Notes: a model not told the origin generated them from the sequence alone. Positions 18,621 through 28,699 are shown, numbered from the stretch's first letter. The stretch: 64,000 nt of DNA from Paenibacillus qinlingensis (GCF_013204845.1 NZ_JABMKY010000005.1:248001-312000); one strand, 5' to 3'. Numbers and translations are program-made.

Positions 18621-18656
18621 CTCCTATAGTAGAAAGAACTACTAGAGTTATAGGAG
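18621..18656 (+). promoter_or_regulatory. Hairpin that can hide the ribosome site of the zincin gene
   Basis: CTCCTATA (18621-18628) is complementary to TATAGGAG (18649-18656), and inner GTAG (18629-18632) to CTAC (18639-18642). The 3' arm contains the GGAG of the Shine-Dalgarno site for the ATG at 18667. If transcribed, translation would be blocked until the hairpin opens. TATAGT at 18625-18630 could instead be a -10, in which case the 5' arm would not be in the message. Confidence 0.5.
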
Positions 18657-18666
18657 GAGATAGCAA

Positions 18667-19578
18667 ATGGCAACGGTTTCCGTAGTTAGCATTTTTACTA
18701 GAGGAGCAAGATCTAGCGATACGCCTGAGATGCGTCGAGCTAGAGTGCAAGGGGATCTTACTCGTGCAACCGAAGCATGGGGGAGTGGTTTTTTTCCTGG
18801 TGTCCGCGGTAATATTAATTTTGTTTCCTTGAGAGAGTATTACATTTCAGATGTGACGATTATTGCGAATACGGTTTCTAATGTGAATGATGCGAGAGTT
18901 CAATCGCTAATTATGCAAGCTCGGACGGTTAACAACAATGCGACAGCGATCTATGTCGTTTATTTAAGTGGGCCATCCCTAACCTCAGGTGCAGTTGGAA
19001 ATGGTGGACCACAGACTACGTTTTTTAATAGCACGACTGATTATGGTGTTTTTGGACAAGTTGTTCTGACAGATAATGCGGCTGATTCTTATTTGTTGGC
19101 GCATGAAGCTGGACACGTGTTATTCGGCCGTTTTACAAGCAATAGCTCCAATAGTTTCACAATCAACGATCCTTCCAACCCTGGGAATGATCATAATGAC
19201 AATCCACAGAATCTCATGAACGGTTTTGTTCCGTCGAGCAATCCCTTCATTAATGAAGCGCAGGGGAATGTAGCTAATCAGAGCAAATTAATTCTGGAGA
19301 ACAATTTCAGCGGTGCAATGGCAACGGTAAGTCTAAGCGCATCTGGTTCATTGGCTGGTGGCAGTGGCAGAACATATCCTTCGTGTGAAAAAGTACCAGC
19401 TTGCCCATGCTGTGACAGACCAGTTCCTCCGTATGAGTCTGAGAAAGTTAAAAAAATTAATAAAGAAATAACGAAACTGATTAAGGAAATTGGTCCTGAC
19501 AATTTAAATCTTAAGTTTAAGCCAATACCTGATCCATATCGCCATTGCAAATGCAAATGCAAAGATCACGATCACTAA
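18667..19578 (+). CDS. Zincin-like putative metallopeptidase with Cys/His-rich tail
   Basis: 303 residues, ATG after TAGGAGGAGATAGCAA. No signal peptide or membrane segment. LLAHEAGHVLFGRF holds the HExxH motif (H146, E147, H150). About 25 residues on, DHNDNPQNLMNG has a third candidate ligand (H176) and a methionine-turn-like NLMNG (M184), so the arrangement recalls metzincins without the standard HExxHxxGxxH. The C-terminus has a cysteine cluster (CEKVPACPCC), a lysine-rich helix, and the ending RHCKCKCKDHDH, which looks metal-binding. I do not know this architecture. It stands alone between two terminators. Confidence 0.75.
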   Translation: MATVSVVSIFTRGARSSDTPEMRRARVQGDLTRATEAWGSGFFPGVRGNINFVSLREYYISDVTIIANTVSNVNDARVQSLIMQARTVNNNATAIYVVYLSGPSLTSGAVGNGGPQTTFFNSTTDYGVFGQVVLTDNAADSYLLAHEAGHVLFGRFTSNSSNSFTINDPSNPGNDHNDNPQNLMNGFVPSSNPFINEAQGNVANQSKLILENNFSGAMATVSLSASGSLAGGSGRTYPSCEKVPACPCCDRPVPPYESEKVKKINKEITKLIKEIGPDNLNLKFKPIPDPYRHCKCKCKDHDH

Positions 19579-19613
19579 TCCTAGCTATGTTCGGTCTAAA
19601 ATGATTGAGAGAG

Positions 19614-19642
19614 GGTGCGCCAAAGATGGCGTGCCTTTTTTT
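19614..19642 (+). terminator. Intrinsic terminator after the zincin gene
   Basis: GGTGCGCC (19614-19621) pairs with GGCGTGCC (19628-19635) through two wobbles around AAAGAT, followed by seven T residues. Confidence 0.85.
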
Positions 19643-20123
19643 CACATGCAGATGGGTGATCTTCTATGCTTCCGGGGCAGATAGATGGATTTTATACAAA
19701 TAACTACATCATTTCCATTTAGATCGAGTTTTTGAGGGAAATTCACGTAAATAGCTGTATATTTTCCAGTTGAAATAGGTAGTGTAGCGCGCAAGTGATT
19801 TTCAAATCTATAAACTCTCCGATGAATGTCCCTCCGCACGAAGAGGAAAGTTTAGATCCCGACCGAGCTATCACTCGATGCGGATGGCATTAGCTTTGAA
19901 GGCTATCGTCACTTTATAGGCGGAGGATGGTCTTGCACGGACCGATTCCCTAATTTGCACGTTCATTCTACATATTGATCAGTATCATTCCAGTTTTTGA
20001 TGATGAGTTTGGGTTTTGACGATTTCCTAATTGTAAGGGTTTCCATATGATGAGTGTAATTGCTTGTACGCTAGTCAGCGGTGTTGCTGAAGAGCGCAAT
20101 CATTATGAAGAGGTGATGTTGAA
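19643..20123 (+). promoter_or_regulatory. Long 5' region upstream of the PL6-type lyase gene
   Basis: About 480 bp without a convincing gene. TTTTGATGAT (19995-20004) and TTTTGACGAT (20014-20023) form a direct repeat whose GTTTTGACGAT recurs upstream of the sugar-binding gene at 28815-28825; these are candidate AraC-type activator sites. The G/C-rich stretch around 19855-19950 may fold but matches no riboswitch I know. Confidence 0.45.
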
Positions 20124-23100
20124 TTGAAGAAGGGAAATGCGAAACGGATCATCAGCTTGCTGCTTGCAAGCGCTTTAACTTTAGCGGGACTGCCTGCAGG
20201 ATTCTCCAAAGCCCATGCCGATAGTGCAGTGGCAGGAACGCCAGGGGGCGTAGATGAGAGTTTGCTCAAATTATGGTTAAAAGCCGATCCGGCCAGTATG
20301 ACCGTGAATGGGAGCGGAGAAGTGACCGTTTGGAAGGACAGCAGTCCGAATGGGAATGATTTTATTAATGATGGGACCGTAGGAACTTCTAGTCCGCGGA
20401 CGAAGCCCAAATATGTGGCATCAAATCCTTCCCTGAATTTCCAACCTGCTGTGCAATTTATTCGCGCAGGCACTGGCAGTATCTTAGTAGATGGGGACGG
20501 GCTGTTCGCACAAGATGAAGTCGTAGATCGTGCAAATGTGTATGTGACGGCTGGCGGATTGTCGGAAACGAATAAGTCTTCACAAATTTTTTATGAAACA
20601 TTACAAGGAAAAGGGAGATTCGGGGCGTACATTCCTTTTTACTCTAGTCCTAACTCCCAAATTCTTTGGGATTCGGGGGATGTCGCTTCCGGCAATCCAC
20701 GTCTTACAACCGGGTATAGCGTCCCACTTCGTCAATATAACAGTTGGGGATTTCAATTCGATTCGCAGCCAGTGACAGGCAACGTCTACCAATCCGTTAC
20801 TCTCGACGGTCAATCGTATGCGACTTCAACAGCATCACGTCTTCCTATGAAAGGAATCGGGAGCAATCCGATGTCACTAGGTTCTGCAATCAGCGGAGGC
20901 TCTGGATACGACGGACAACTGGGCGAATTAATTGTATTCAACGATGCACTGACCGCGACGCAGCACAATCAAGTACAAACATACATGGCTCTCAAATTCG
21001 GGACGCCGTTGAAAGGGAAGGATTACATCTCAGCAGGGGGATCTTCGCAAGTGGTGTGGCCGTCTACGATTAACGCGGCATTCAATAATAATGTAGCAGG
21101 CATTGCTAAGGATGAGGAAGGTGCGTTGGCGCTGGACACGAGCCGAAGCAGTGAAGGTCCTGCATCTTCACAAGTTATCATAAGCACCAAACAAACGATG
21201 GCCGATAAACAGTATTTACTCTGGGGAGATAACGGCAGCACCGCTCCTTCGACACCATACGGGTCGGGCTTCAAGCGCTTGTCGCGAACTTGGAAGGCTC
21301 AGAACAGTGGTCATGTTGGCGCTGTGCAGGTCGCATTTCCGCAAGGGCTGCTTCCGTCAGGCGGACTGTTGTTAACGAGCAGCAGCGGTGATTTCAACGA
21401 TGCCGTGTCTCTGCCTTTAACCCAAGTTAACCTGCATGGGGAGACTTACTATGCAGCGGATGCAACGCTTGCCAATGGTTCGTATTTTACTTTTGCAGAG
21501 AAATTGCCGGACATTCAGCTTTCCGCTTTGGACGTTTTAGCGGGTAATCAGCATCTGGCTATAACGCCATCTTTCTTGCCAGCCAAGCTAGACGCCTATG
21601 AGGTGACGGTCCCTGCAGATGCGGACACGATCCGTTTAGATTGGCAGGCGGACGCAGGTATTTCAGTGGATGCTACGCTGACAAACAACGCAGTGGCGAA
21701 CCAGCCAGTTAGCGATATGAACCAGATTGCCATGACACCTGGGATTAACAAACTGAAGGTGAACGCATCCAGCGGCAGCTCGATGAATACATATGCCTTG
21801 CAAGCGTATCGGTTGTCGGCTAAAGGAACGAACGGCCGCATTCCGATGAACGCTACTACGGTGACCGCCAGTTCGTACCAACCGAACACAACGAATATTC
21901 CGGCCAATGTCGTGGACGGAATCTGGGATAACGATGTGCGTTGGTCAGCTTCCGGACAAGGGGAGTGGCTGCAATTTGATCTCGGGCAGCCGGAGACAGT
22001 ATCGTATTTGAACATTGCTTTTTTGAATGCGGTCGATCGTCAGTCTTCCTTTGAAATTATAGGGTCGAATCAGGCGGATTTCCAGCAATCGACGGTTCTG
22101 TTGCCCAAGCGACTTAGCCGGTCACTGCGAGCAGGCGACAGCATTTTACAGCCTTATGTATGGAATCAACCAGCAGCTTATCGCTACATACGGTTGGTTG
22201 GGTATGGCAACACTGCGTCAGGGAGCTCAAGCAGTTGGAATAGTATTACCGAAGTTGAGCTGTATACGGGAACACCACCAGAAGTGACTGAGCCGACAGG
22301 GCCAACTGGTCCGCCGCAAGCGGGGGATAAACCGGTAGAACCGCTGCCACCAGTTCAAGTTGTCCGTGTCCATACAGCAAGCGAGTTGCAGACAGCACTC
22401 GATCAAGCTACGCCAGGAACGACAATTGAATTGCAAAATGGCACCTATGAGCAGCAAGGGGCATTCATCATCAAAGACAAGAAAGGAACGGCTGCGCAAC
22501 CGATTCGGGTGATAGCAGCGGAGCAAGGAAAGGCGATTATCGCTGGGGACAGCTATATGTATATTCACAATGCCAGCTACGTCAGCGTGGAAGGACTTAC
22601 GTTCCATTCCGGCGGCGGGTCGGCGAATAGCGAAGATTCGTTGAAAAGTCGAGGTATTGTTGACACTAATTTTTTAGACACTTTGACAGGGTTGCACCCT
22701 GGTGTAGAACTGTATGACACCAACAATGTCTCCATTCTGCGTAACACGTTTGCCTTAGATGAAACGGGGCAGAAATACAGGTTCAAAAAAGATGAGCAGA
22801 TCATCTGGTGCGTCATCGGCGTAGAAAATAGCTGCCGTTATGGCAGTACCTATGAGCCTAATGGCCCCGTCTATACTGGGGAAACGTCGCATACACCAGG
22901 CTCTACGCTGCAAACGGATGGTGGGACGGATCGGCACTATATCCGAGTAGAGGGCAACGGCAGTCATAACCGGATTGCTTACAACGATATTGGACCGAAA
23001 ACCGGCTTTGGCGCTGCAATTACGTACGATGGCAAAGATATGGTTTCGCAATACGATGTGATTGAGTACAATTATTTTCACGATATGGGTCCACGGGTCT

Positions 23101-25031
23101 CCAATGGGATGGAAGCTATTCGTCTCGGACTTTCAGGATTGTCTCTGGTGCCCGGCCATGTGACCGTGCAATACAACCTGTTCGATGGCTTGAACGGCGA
23201 AGATGAGATTGTGTCGGTGAAAAGCAGCGATAATACGATTCGGTACAACACGATTCTAAATTCCTTCGGAGGCATGGTGGCTCGTCATGGTCATCGTAAC
23301 AGCTTCTATGGTAACTTTATTATTGCAGACGGGAAAAAAGAAGGCACTAGTGGCTTCCGTATTTATGGGAATGATCATCAAATCTATAACAATTACATGG
23401 AAGGCTTGACCGACGATGCCATTACAGTTGATGGCGGCACGGAGGATGCGGGACCGGATGGCAGCGCGAATCCAATGATCCACTGGGGGACCGGCGTGAA
23501 TGAAGTTGCTCCGCTGCGGAGCTTGTCAGAGGTAAGACAGACGGAATTGCTGCGCGGGCATTGGCGGCAATATAATGTACAAATTTTTAACAATACGATC
23601 GTTAATTTAGCTAGCAAAGCCTCGGCAATCAAAATGGCTAAACGGACGTTTGAGCCAACAGGTACGCAAGTGTATAACAACGTGATCTTTAGCAATGCGG
23701 GAACGATATTTAATGAAAAAGATATTACTGATGGCAGACCTAATTATGTCGGCAACATGGCCGATGGCCTTGCAGCTGTGTCAGCGACTGCGAGTGTTGT
23801 AAACGCCACGTACAAAGGTGACTTGAAGCTAGTTCGCGGCATCGACGGATTAATCCGGTTATCACCGTTAAGCCCAGCGGTCGATGCAGCACAAGGCCCG
23901 TACCTGCCGGCAGATGATATGGACGGCCAAAGACGGACGAATACAGTTGACGTCGGAGCAGATGAATATGTGCCTGCGAGCGTGCTGACGCAACGGCCGC
24001 TAACATCGGCCGATGTTGGGCCAACTGCAGGACGGAATGTGCCGGTTGAAGAGGAGAAGCCTGCCTTAAGCAGCCTTCAAATCGGCTCGAATCTGACAAT
24101 CACACCGGCATTCAGTTCGGAAATCACTTACTACACGGTGACGGTCCCAACGGGAATTAACAGCTTGACATTGACGCCAACTTCAATCGGTCAGGGGGCT
24201 GCAATTCAAGTGAGCGTAGACGGTGGTGCGCAGCAAACTGTTCTCAGTGGCAGCGAGAGCAGACCGCTCGCCATTGCCGCTAGCGGCAGTGTGATTCTAC
24301 TGGATGTGACAATGCCTTCCGGTGTACATAAAACGTACACGATACGGGCACAGCGTCCAGCGGCAAGTGGTTCGTCTTCATCGGATTCGTCATCGGGTTA
24401 TACTCCAGCTCCTGTACCAACGCCAACGCCGAAGCCGACACCGGATCCAAGCAAACCACCTGTCGTACCGACAGATCCGTCCACATCTGTACCGCCGCAG
24501 AGATCATTCGCCGATGTGCCGAATCATTGGGCGTCCGATGTTATCTCTCGCGCCACTGCCAAAGGCATCGTGAACGGTTACGGGGATGGCAGTTTTAAAC
24601 CTGACGAGCCTATGACAAGAATCCAATTTGCAGCTATGCTGGTTCGAGCTCTTGGTTTGAAGGCTGAAACGTCAACGACGAAGTTTGCCGATGGAGCAGA
24701 TATTCCTGCTTGGGCTGTCGGCGAATTGGGGGCAGCGCTGAAAGCGGGTATTCTTCAAGGTTATGAAGACGATTCCTTGCGGCCCAATAAATCGATTAAC
24801 CGCACAGAAATGGTTGCTATGCTAATTAGGGCTTATTCCCAACAAGGGGGAGCTTCTTCCCAAGTCGCATTTAGCGACAGTTCCCAAATTCCAGCTTGGG
24901 CATTGCCAGCCATTTCGCAAGCTGTTTCCTTAGGGCTAGTAACCGGACGTGAGCAAAACACGTTCGAGCCATTAGCTGAGGCAACGAGGGCGGAAGCAGT
25001 AACGATTATTATGCGGTTATTGGATCGATAG
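20124..25031 (+). CDS. S-layer-anchored multidomain PL6-type polysaccharide lyase
   Basis: 1635 residues, TTG start after GAGGTGATG. Signal peptide to AHA near 32. Order: LamG-like region (about 44-290), a following region common to such proteins (295-455), a cadherin-like beta-sandwich (463-555), an F5/8 discoidin domain (574-716), a right-handed beta-helix of the PL6 chondroitinase B/alginate lyase type (750-1283), a second cadherin-like sandwich (1316-1408), a Pro/Thr linker, and three SLH domains (1461-1635). VSVKSSDNTIRYN and MVARHGHRN supply K1033 and R1054, spaced 21 apart as K250/R271 in chondroitinase B. It should depolymerise a uronic-acid polymer at the cell surface. Confidence 0.92.
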   Translation: MKKGNAKRIISLLLASALTLAGLPAGFSKAHADSAVAGTPGGVDESLLKLWLKADPASMTVNGSGEVTVWKDSSPNGNDFINDGTVGTSSPRTKPKYVASNPSLNFQPAVQFIRAGTGSILVDGDGLFAQDEVVDRANVYVTAGGLSETNKSSQIFYETLQGKGRFGAYIPFYSSPNSQILWDSGDVASGNPRLTTGYSVPLRQYNSWGFQFDSQPVTGNVYQSVTLDGQSYATSTASRLPMKGIGSNPMSLGSAISGGSGYDGQLGELIVFNDALTATQHNQVQTYMALKFGTPLKGKDYISAGGSSQVVWPSTINAAFNNNVAGIAKDEEGALALDTSRSSEGPASSQVIISTKQTMADKQYLLWGDNGSTAPSTPYGSGFKRLSRTWKAQNSGHVGAVQVAFPQGLLPSGGLLLTSSSGDFNDAVSLPLTQVNLHGETYYAADATLANGSYFTFAEKLPDIQLSALDVLAGNQHLAITPSFLPAKLDAYEVTVPADADTIRLDWQADAGISVDATLTNNAVANQPVSDMNQIAMTPGINKLKVNASSGSSMNTYALQAYRLSAKGTNGRIPMNATTVTASSYQPNTTNIPANVVDGIWDNDVRWSASGQGEWLQFDLGQPETVSYLNIAFLNAVDRQSSFEIIGSNQADFQQSTVLLPKRLSRSLRAGDSILQPYVWNQPAAYRYIRLVGYGNTASGSSSSWNSITEVELYTGTPPEVTEPTGPTGPPQAGDKPVEPLPPVQVVRVHTASELQTALDQATPGTTIELQNGTYEQQGAFIIKDKKGTAAQPIRVIAAEQGKAIIAGDSYMYIHNASYVSVEGLTFHSGGGSANSEDSLKSRGIVDTNFLDTLTGLHPGVELYDTNNVSILRNTFALDETGQKYRFKKDEQIIWCVIGVENSCRYGSTYEPNGPVYTGETSHTPGSTLQTDGGTDRHYIRVEGNGSHNRIAYNDIGPKTGFGAAITYDGKDMVSQYDVIEYNYFHDMGPRVSNGMEAIRLGLSGLSLVPGHVTVQYNLFDGLNGEDEIVSVKSSDNTIRYNTILNSFGGMVARHGHRNSFYGNFIIADGKKEGTSGFRIYGNDHQIYNNYMEGLTDDAITVDGGTEDAGPDGSANPMIHWGTGVNEVAPLRSLSEVRQTELLRGHWRQYNVQIFNNTIVNLASKASAIKMAKRTFEPTGTQVYNNVIFSNAGTIFNEKDITDGRPNYVGNMADGLAAVSATASVVNATYKGDLKLVRGIDGLIRLSPLSPAVDAAQGPYLPADDMDGQRRTNTVDVGADEYVPASVLTQRPLTSADVGPTAGRNVPVEEEKPALSSLQIGSNLTITPAFSSEITYYTVTVPTGINSLTLTPTSIGQGAAIQVSVDGGAQQTVLSGSESRPLAIAASGSVILLDVTMPSGVHKTYTIRAQRPAASGSSSSDSSSGYTPAPVPTPTPKPTPDPSKPPVVPTDPSTSVPPQRSFADVPNHWASDVISRATAKGIVNGYGDGSFKPDEPMTRIQFAAMLVRALGLKAETSTTKFADGADIPAWAVGELGAALKAGILQGYEDDSLRPNKSINRTEMVAMLIRAYSQQGGASSQVAFSDSSQIPAWALPAISQAVSLGLVTGREQNTFEPLAEATRAEAVTIIMRLLDR

Positions 25032-25048
25032 CATCATTTCCCACGACT

Positions 25049-25100
25049 ATGCAGCAGGCTTAGCATCCCGTTTTTTTCGGGATCTGGCCTGCTGCATTTA
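25049..25100 (+). terminator. Terminator-like nested hairpin after the lyase
   Basis: ATGCAGCAGGC (25049-25059) pairs perfectly with GCCTGCTGCAT (25087-25097) and encloses an inner ATCCCG/CGGGAT hairpin with its own T-rich loop. The T-run after the outer stem is short. Confidence 0.7.
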
Positions 25101-25104
25101 GTGC

Positions 25105-25152
25105 TTTGTTTACACATTTGTTTGCATATTTGTTTGTATCTATGTTTGCATA
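25105..25152 (+). repeat. Four 12-bp direct repeats before the alginate-lyase gene
   Basis: Units TTTGTTTACACA, TTTGTTTGCATA, TTTGTTTGTATC and TATGTTTGCATA lie end to end (25105, 25117, 25129, 25141). The block ends about 20 bp before the start codon, next to the GAAGGGAGAG ribosome site. The repeats may be regulator half-sites or a slippage-prone spacer. Confidence 0.7.
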
Positions 25153-25172
25153 ATTGAAGGGAGAGTAACCAT

Positions 25173-26300
25173 ATGAATCATGTTAACCCTCTAAATAAAG
25201 ATCAATGGAGCTTATATGTCGATCTGACTGCGATAATCCAACAGGCGGATGCCTACCTAACAACACTTCCTGTTCAAATAACGGATGAAATAGCCCCGCA
25301 GAGCCCGGGCAATGCTCATGATTACTACTCGAATGGTGATTATTGGTGGCCAAATCCCGATACGTTGAATGGACTGCCCTATGTGCGCCGTGATGGCGAG
25401 AGTAATCCAGGTAACTTCCATGCACATCGGATACTACTTCGCCGAATGCGATCTCGGGTCGCTTGTCTGACTGCCGCACACCGTATAACAGGTGAGCAAC
25501 AATATGCCTCCCATGCAGTTCGGCTGCTAGACGCATTTTTTGTCAATGAGCACACACGAATGAACCCGCATTTGCTCTATGCGCAGGCAGTGCCTGGTGT
25601 ATGTGAGGGGCGGGGGATCGGTATTATTGATACCCTGCATTTAATTGATGTGGCTGCAGCTGTTCAGATACTACAGGGCAGTCACATGTCCCAAGCAGAT
25701 TCGATCGTTCTACAGCGTGTTTCCGCATGGTTCGCGGATTACTTGCAATGGATGAATGAGCACCCACAAGGCGTGGAAGAAAGAAACGAACCGAACAATC
25801 ATGGGGTGTGTTGGTATGTGCAGGCGGCCGCATTCGCGCGGTTGACCGGCCAACAGGCGATGCTGGATTGGTGCAGAGAACAATACAAAACCAAACTACT
25901 GGTAGAACAGATGGCCATAGATGGCAGCTTTCCGCGGGAGCTGTCCCGTACGAAGCCCTATGCGTATTCCCTTTTTACACTCGATAATTTCGTTACGCTT
26001 ACGCATCTTCTTACCACCCCCGACGATAACTTATGGGAATTTGAACTGTCAGATGGCAGAGGTATTGAGAAAGGGATATCATTCTTGCTTCCCTACATAG
26101 AAAATAAGAAATCTTGGCCTTATGGCCGAGATGTCGAATATGATGCGCAATGGCCAGTAGCTATGTCATTCTTACTGCTTGCAGGCTTGTCTTATCATTC
26201 TGAAAGGCTGCTTACTTTATGGCACAAATTAGATCACAAGCCGAAAGAAGATGAACTGCGACGGAATATGGCCATTAGGCAGCCGTTGCTTTGGATATAA
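25173..26300 (+). CDS. Alginate-lyase-family protein, cytoplasmic
   Basis: 375 residues, ATG after GAAGGGAGAGTAACCAT. It matches the alginate_lyase (PF05426-like) alpha/alpha toroid: HDYYSNGDYWWPNPDT, LPYVRRDGESNPGNF, a middle RNEPNNHGVCWYVQAAAFA with the conserved Asn-Asn-His, and YAYSLFTLDNF. No signal peptide, so it should act inside the cell on imported unsaturated oligouronides made by the surface PL6 enzyme. It has its own 5' region and is followed by a regulator with its own promoter. Confidence 0.85.
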   Translation: MNHVNPLNKDQWSLYVDLTAIIQQADAYLTTLPVQITDEIAPQSPGNAHDYYSNGDYWWPNPDTLNGLPYVRRDGESNPGNFHAHRILLRRMRSRVACLTAAHRITGEQQYASHAVRLLDAFFVNEHTRMNPHLLYAQAVPGVCEGRGIGIIDTLHLIDVAAAVQILQGSHMSQADSIVLQRVSAWFADYLQWMNEHPQGVEERNEPNNHGVCWYVQAAAFARLTGQQAMLDWCREQYKTKLLVEQMAIDGSFPRELSRTKPYAYSLFTLDNFVTLTHLLTTPDDNLWEFELSDGRGIEKGISFLLPYIENKKSWPYGRDVEYDAQWPVAMSFLLLAGLSYHSERLLTLWHKLDHKPKEDELRRNMAIRQPLLWI

Positions 26301-26313
26301 TGGACTTAAATCC

Positions 26314-26342
26314 GAGACGGTTTCCTCTAATTTCGTTATAAT
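26314..26342 (+). promoter_or_regulatory. Predicted promoter of the membrane AraC regulator
   Basis: A perfect TATAAT at 26337-26342 with a weak -35 (GAGACG, 26314-26319). The start point near 26350 excludes an ATG at 26345 and supports translation from 26384. Confidence 0.55.
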
Positions 26343-26383
26343 ATATGAAAGCAGTTACAAATGGCGATAAGGGGTTAGTGCTA

Positions 26384-28699
26384 ATGAAGTTTAATCGGAT
26401 CCGATTTAATAAACGCAGCGTAATGTTTACTTGGTTTACTTCTTATATCTCCGTGCTGCTCGTCCCGATCATCATTAGTGGAATTCTATATGCGGCTTCT
26501 TGGCATGTGGTCGAATCGGAAGTCAATCGTGCCAACACGAATGCACTGAAGCAGATGGAATTGGCCATCGACAACAGTTTGGGAGGCATTGAGCGGTTAA
26601 GTCTAGAAATTTCCCTGAATAAACAAGTGAATGCATTTATCAACACCGCACAGCCGCTTACGGATAACGATTATTACGATTTAGTCAGCATTTCGAATGA
26701 TTTGCGGGTGTATCAGACGGCGAATGAGTTCATAGAACAAATTTATCTATATTATAAAAATAGCGATACCGTCATATCCACACGTAATCGGACAGACAGC
26801 CGCCAATTGTTTCAGATGTTGGACGGACAAACGCTGAAAGGCAATGATGCGTGGAAGTCGTTTCTGGATAATCGCTATGTCCATTCCTATATGCCAGTGA
26901 CGATGAAAGAGGCTGACAATTCGTACAAAGCTGTTTTATTTGCCAAATCCGTTTCTTTGGCGAATCGCGATCAGCCAGGAGCAGTGCTCCTGTTTGTGAT
27001 AAAAGATACGAAACTGCTTGCCAATCTTCCGCCATCCGAAGCGACATCTGTTGCGTTGCTGGATAATGAAAACAGACTAGTCGCTTCTAGTGGTCTAGAG
27101 CAAAGGCCGCAATTTCTGACATATGACAAGTTTACTGGTGAAAATGGACTCTTTTATGGAGATGTAGCTGGGGAGCAGGTCGCTGTATCCTATACCACTT
27201 CAGGCAGGACAGGCTGGAAATACATGTCGATGATTCCTGCCGAGCGTTTTGATGACAAGATGAAGTACATGAAAAGGCTCGTGTATGCTAGTATTTTGCT
27301 CAGCCTTCTGCTAGGCGGGGTGGTCACTTTCCTATTCCTTCGCAAAAATTACAATCCGATTAATCTCCTCATTCGTAGCTTCTCGACAAAAGCAGGGATT
27401 TCATTTGCCGAGGGAACGAATGAGTATGGCTTCCTGCAAGATGCGCTGAACAATACATTCGCGGAGAAAGAGCAGGTTGATCGCCGTTTGCATCAGCACC
27501 GCGATGCCATTCGCTCGCATTTTCTGCAAGGGCTGCTTAAGGGAAATCTGGAGCAGGACATTCCTGTCCATGAATCACTCTCAGCGCATGATATACGCCT
27601 GTCCTCGTCTCATTTTGCTGTACTCTTGTTCCATATCGATCATTTTGGCAAATTCCAGGATGATGTCACGGTAGATCCGCAGAAGGTGAAGTTGATGCAG
27701 TTTATCCTGATGAATGTGGTGGAAGAAGTGATCGGCAGTCAGCATCGGGGCTTCGTAACGGAAATGGATGATATGCAGGCATGTATTTTTAATTTCGGCA
27801 CGGGGCAGGACCCAGAGGAGCTGCAGCAAGTTGCTGATCAGGTAAAATTGTTTCTGCTTGACCATTTCCATGTCCATTTGACGGTGTCGATCAGCGGGAT
27901 TCATACCGAGTTGTTCGGAATTGCCGGGGCTTATCAAGAAGCGTTATCTGCAATGGCCTATCGTCTTGTAGTAGGGGGCGGGGCAATCATCCGATACGAC
28001 CAATTACCGAGTTCCGAGGCTGCTCATCAGGCCGGGAATTACTATTATCCTTTGCATGTAGAGCAGCAATTGATTAATTTTGTTAAAACAGGCGATTATG
28101 AGAAGTCGAGCTCAATTATTGAGCAGATTATAGAAACGAACGCCTCCAATGCGGTTTTATCCGTACCTCTCGGCAAGTGTCTCATGTTTGACCTAGCCAG
28201 TACGATGTTGAAAACGATGAATGAAATCGGCTCGCAAGGCAATAAAACGTCCTTAACTGAACAGTTTCATCCTGTTGAACGACTATTCGGATGTGAAACG
28301 ATGAAAGAAATGAAAGGGGAGATTCTCTCGATTCTTGAGCAGGTCTGCCAATCGATCCAAGCTGAGCGCAAACAGGAGCACAGTCCACTTGGAGAACTTG
28401 TAAGTTCATTTGTGAAAGCCAACTATGCGGAAGATAATTTGAACATTTCCATGATCGGAGAGAAGTTCGGAATCACGCCATCCTATTTATCCAAACAATT
28501 TAAGGCGCAAACCGGCGATGCACTGCTTGATTTTATCAGTCGAACACGGTTGGAAGAGGCCAAAAAGCTGCTAAGTGAACAATCGCTCTCCATTATGGAG
28601 ATTGCGCGTAAGGTTGGATATGCGGATATCAATACGTTCAATCGGACTTTTAAGAAGTTTGAAGGCATTACGCCAGGGAAATACAAAGAATTAAAGTGA
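26384..28699 (+). CDS. Membrane-bound AraC-type regulator (one-component sensor)
   Basis: 771 residues from ATG 26384, which follows AAGGGGTTAGTGCTA. One membrane segment near 14-40, an extracellular sensor of about 260 residues, a second segment near 300-320, a cytoplasmic middle region, and a C-terminal AraC DNA-binding domain (about 669-771) with ISMIGEKFGITPSYLSKQF and IMEIARKVGYADINTFNRTF. Such fused sensor-regulators sense extracellular sugars or binding proteins without phosphotransfer. Its place between the lyases and the sugar importer makes it the likely activator of both; the shared GTTTTGACGAT elements are candidate targets. Confidence 0.9.
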   Translation: MKFNRIRFNKRSVMFTWFTSYISVLLVPIIISGILYAASWHVVESEVNRANTNALKQMELAIDNSLGGIERLSLEISLNKQVNAFINTAQPLTDNDYYDLVSISNDLRVYQTANEFIEQIYLYYKNSDTVISTRNRTDSRQLFQMLDGQTLKGNDAWKSFLDNRYVHSYMPVTMKEADNSYKAVLFAKSVSLANRDQPGAVLLFVIKDTKLLANLPPSEATSVALLDNENRLVASSGLEQRPQFLTYDKFTGENGLFYGDVAGEQVAVSYTTSGRTGWKYMSMIPAERFDDKMKYMKRLVYASILLSLLLGGVVTFLFLRKNYNPINLLIRSFSTKAGISFAEGTNEYGFLQDALNNTFAEKEQVDRRLHQHRDAIRSHFLQGLLKGNLEQDIPVHESLSAHDIRLSSSHFAVLLFHIDHFGKFQDDVTVDPQKVKLMQFILMNVVEEVIGSQHRGFVTEMDDMQACIFNFGTGQDPEELQQVADQVKLFLLDHFHVHLTVSISGIHTELFGIAGAYQEALSAMAYRLVVGGGAIIRYDQLPSSEAAHQAGNYYYPLHVEQQLINFVKTGDYEKSSSIIEQIIETNASNAVLSVPLGKCLMFDLASTMLKTMNEIGSQGNKTSLTEQFHPVERLFGCETMKEMKGEILSILEQVCQSIQAERKQEHSPLGELVSSFVKANYAEDNLNISMIGEKFGITPSYLSKQFKAQTGDALLDFISRTRLEEAKKLLSEQSLSIMEIARKVGYADINTFNRTFKKFEGITPGKYKELK

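Noticed and set aside
19855..19950. Possible riboswitch in the long leader before the PL6 gene
   Set aside because: It has some G/C-rich complementary segments, but no conserved core of a riboswitch class I know could be recognised.
25105..25152. CRISPR array
   Set aside because: Units are 12 bp, tandem and without spacers; no cas genes are nearby.
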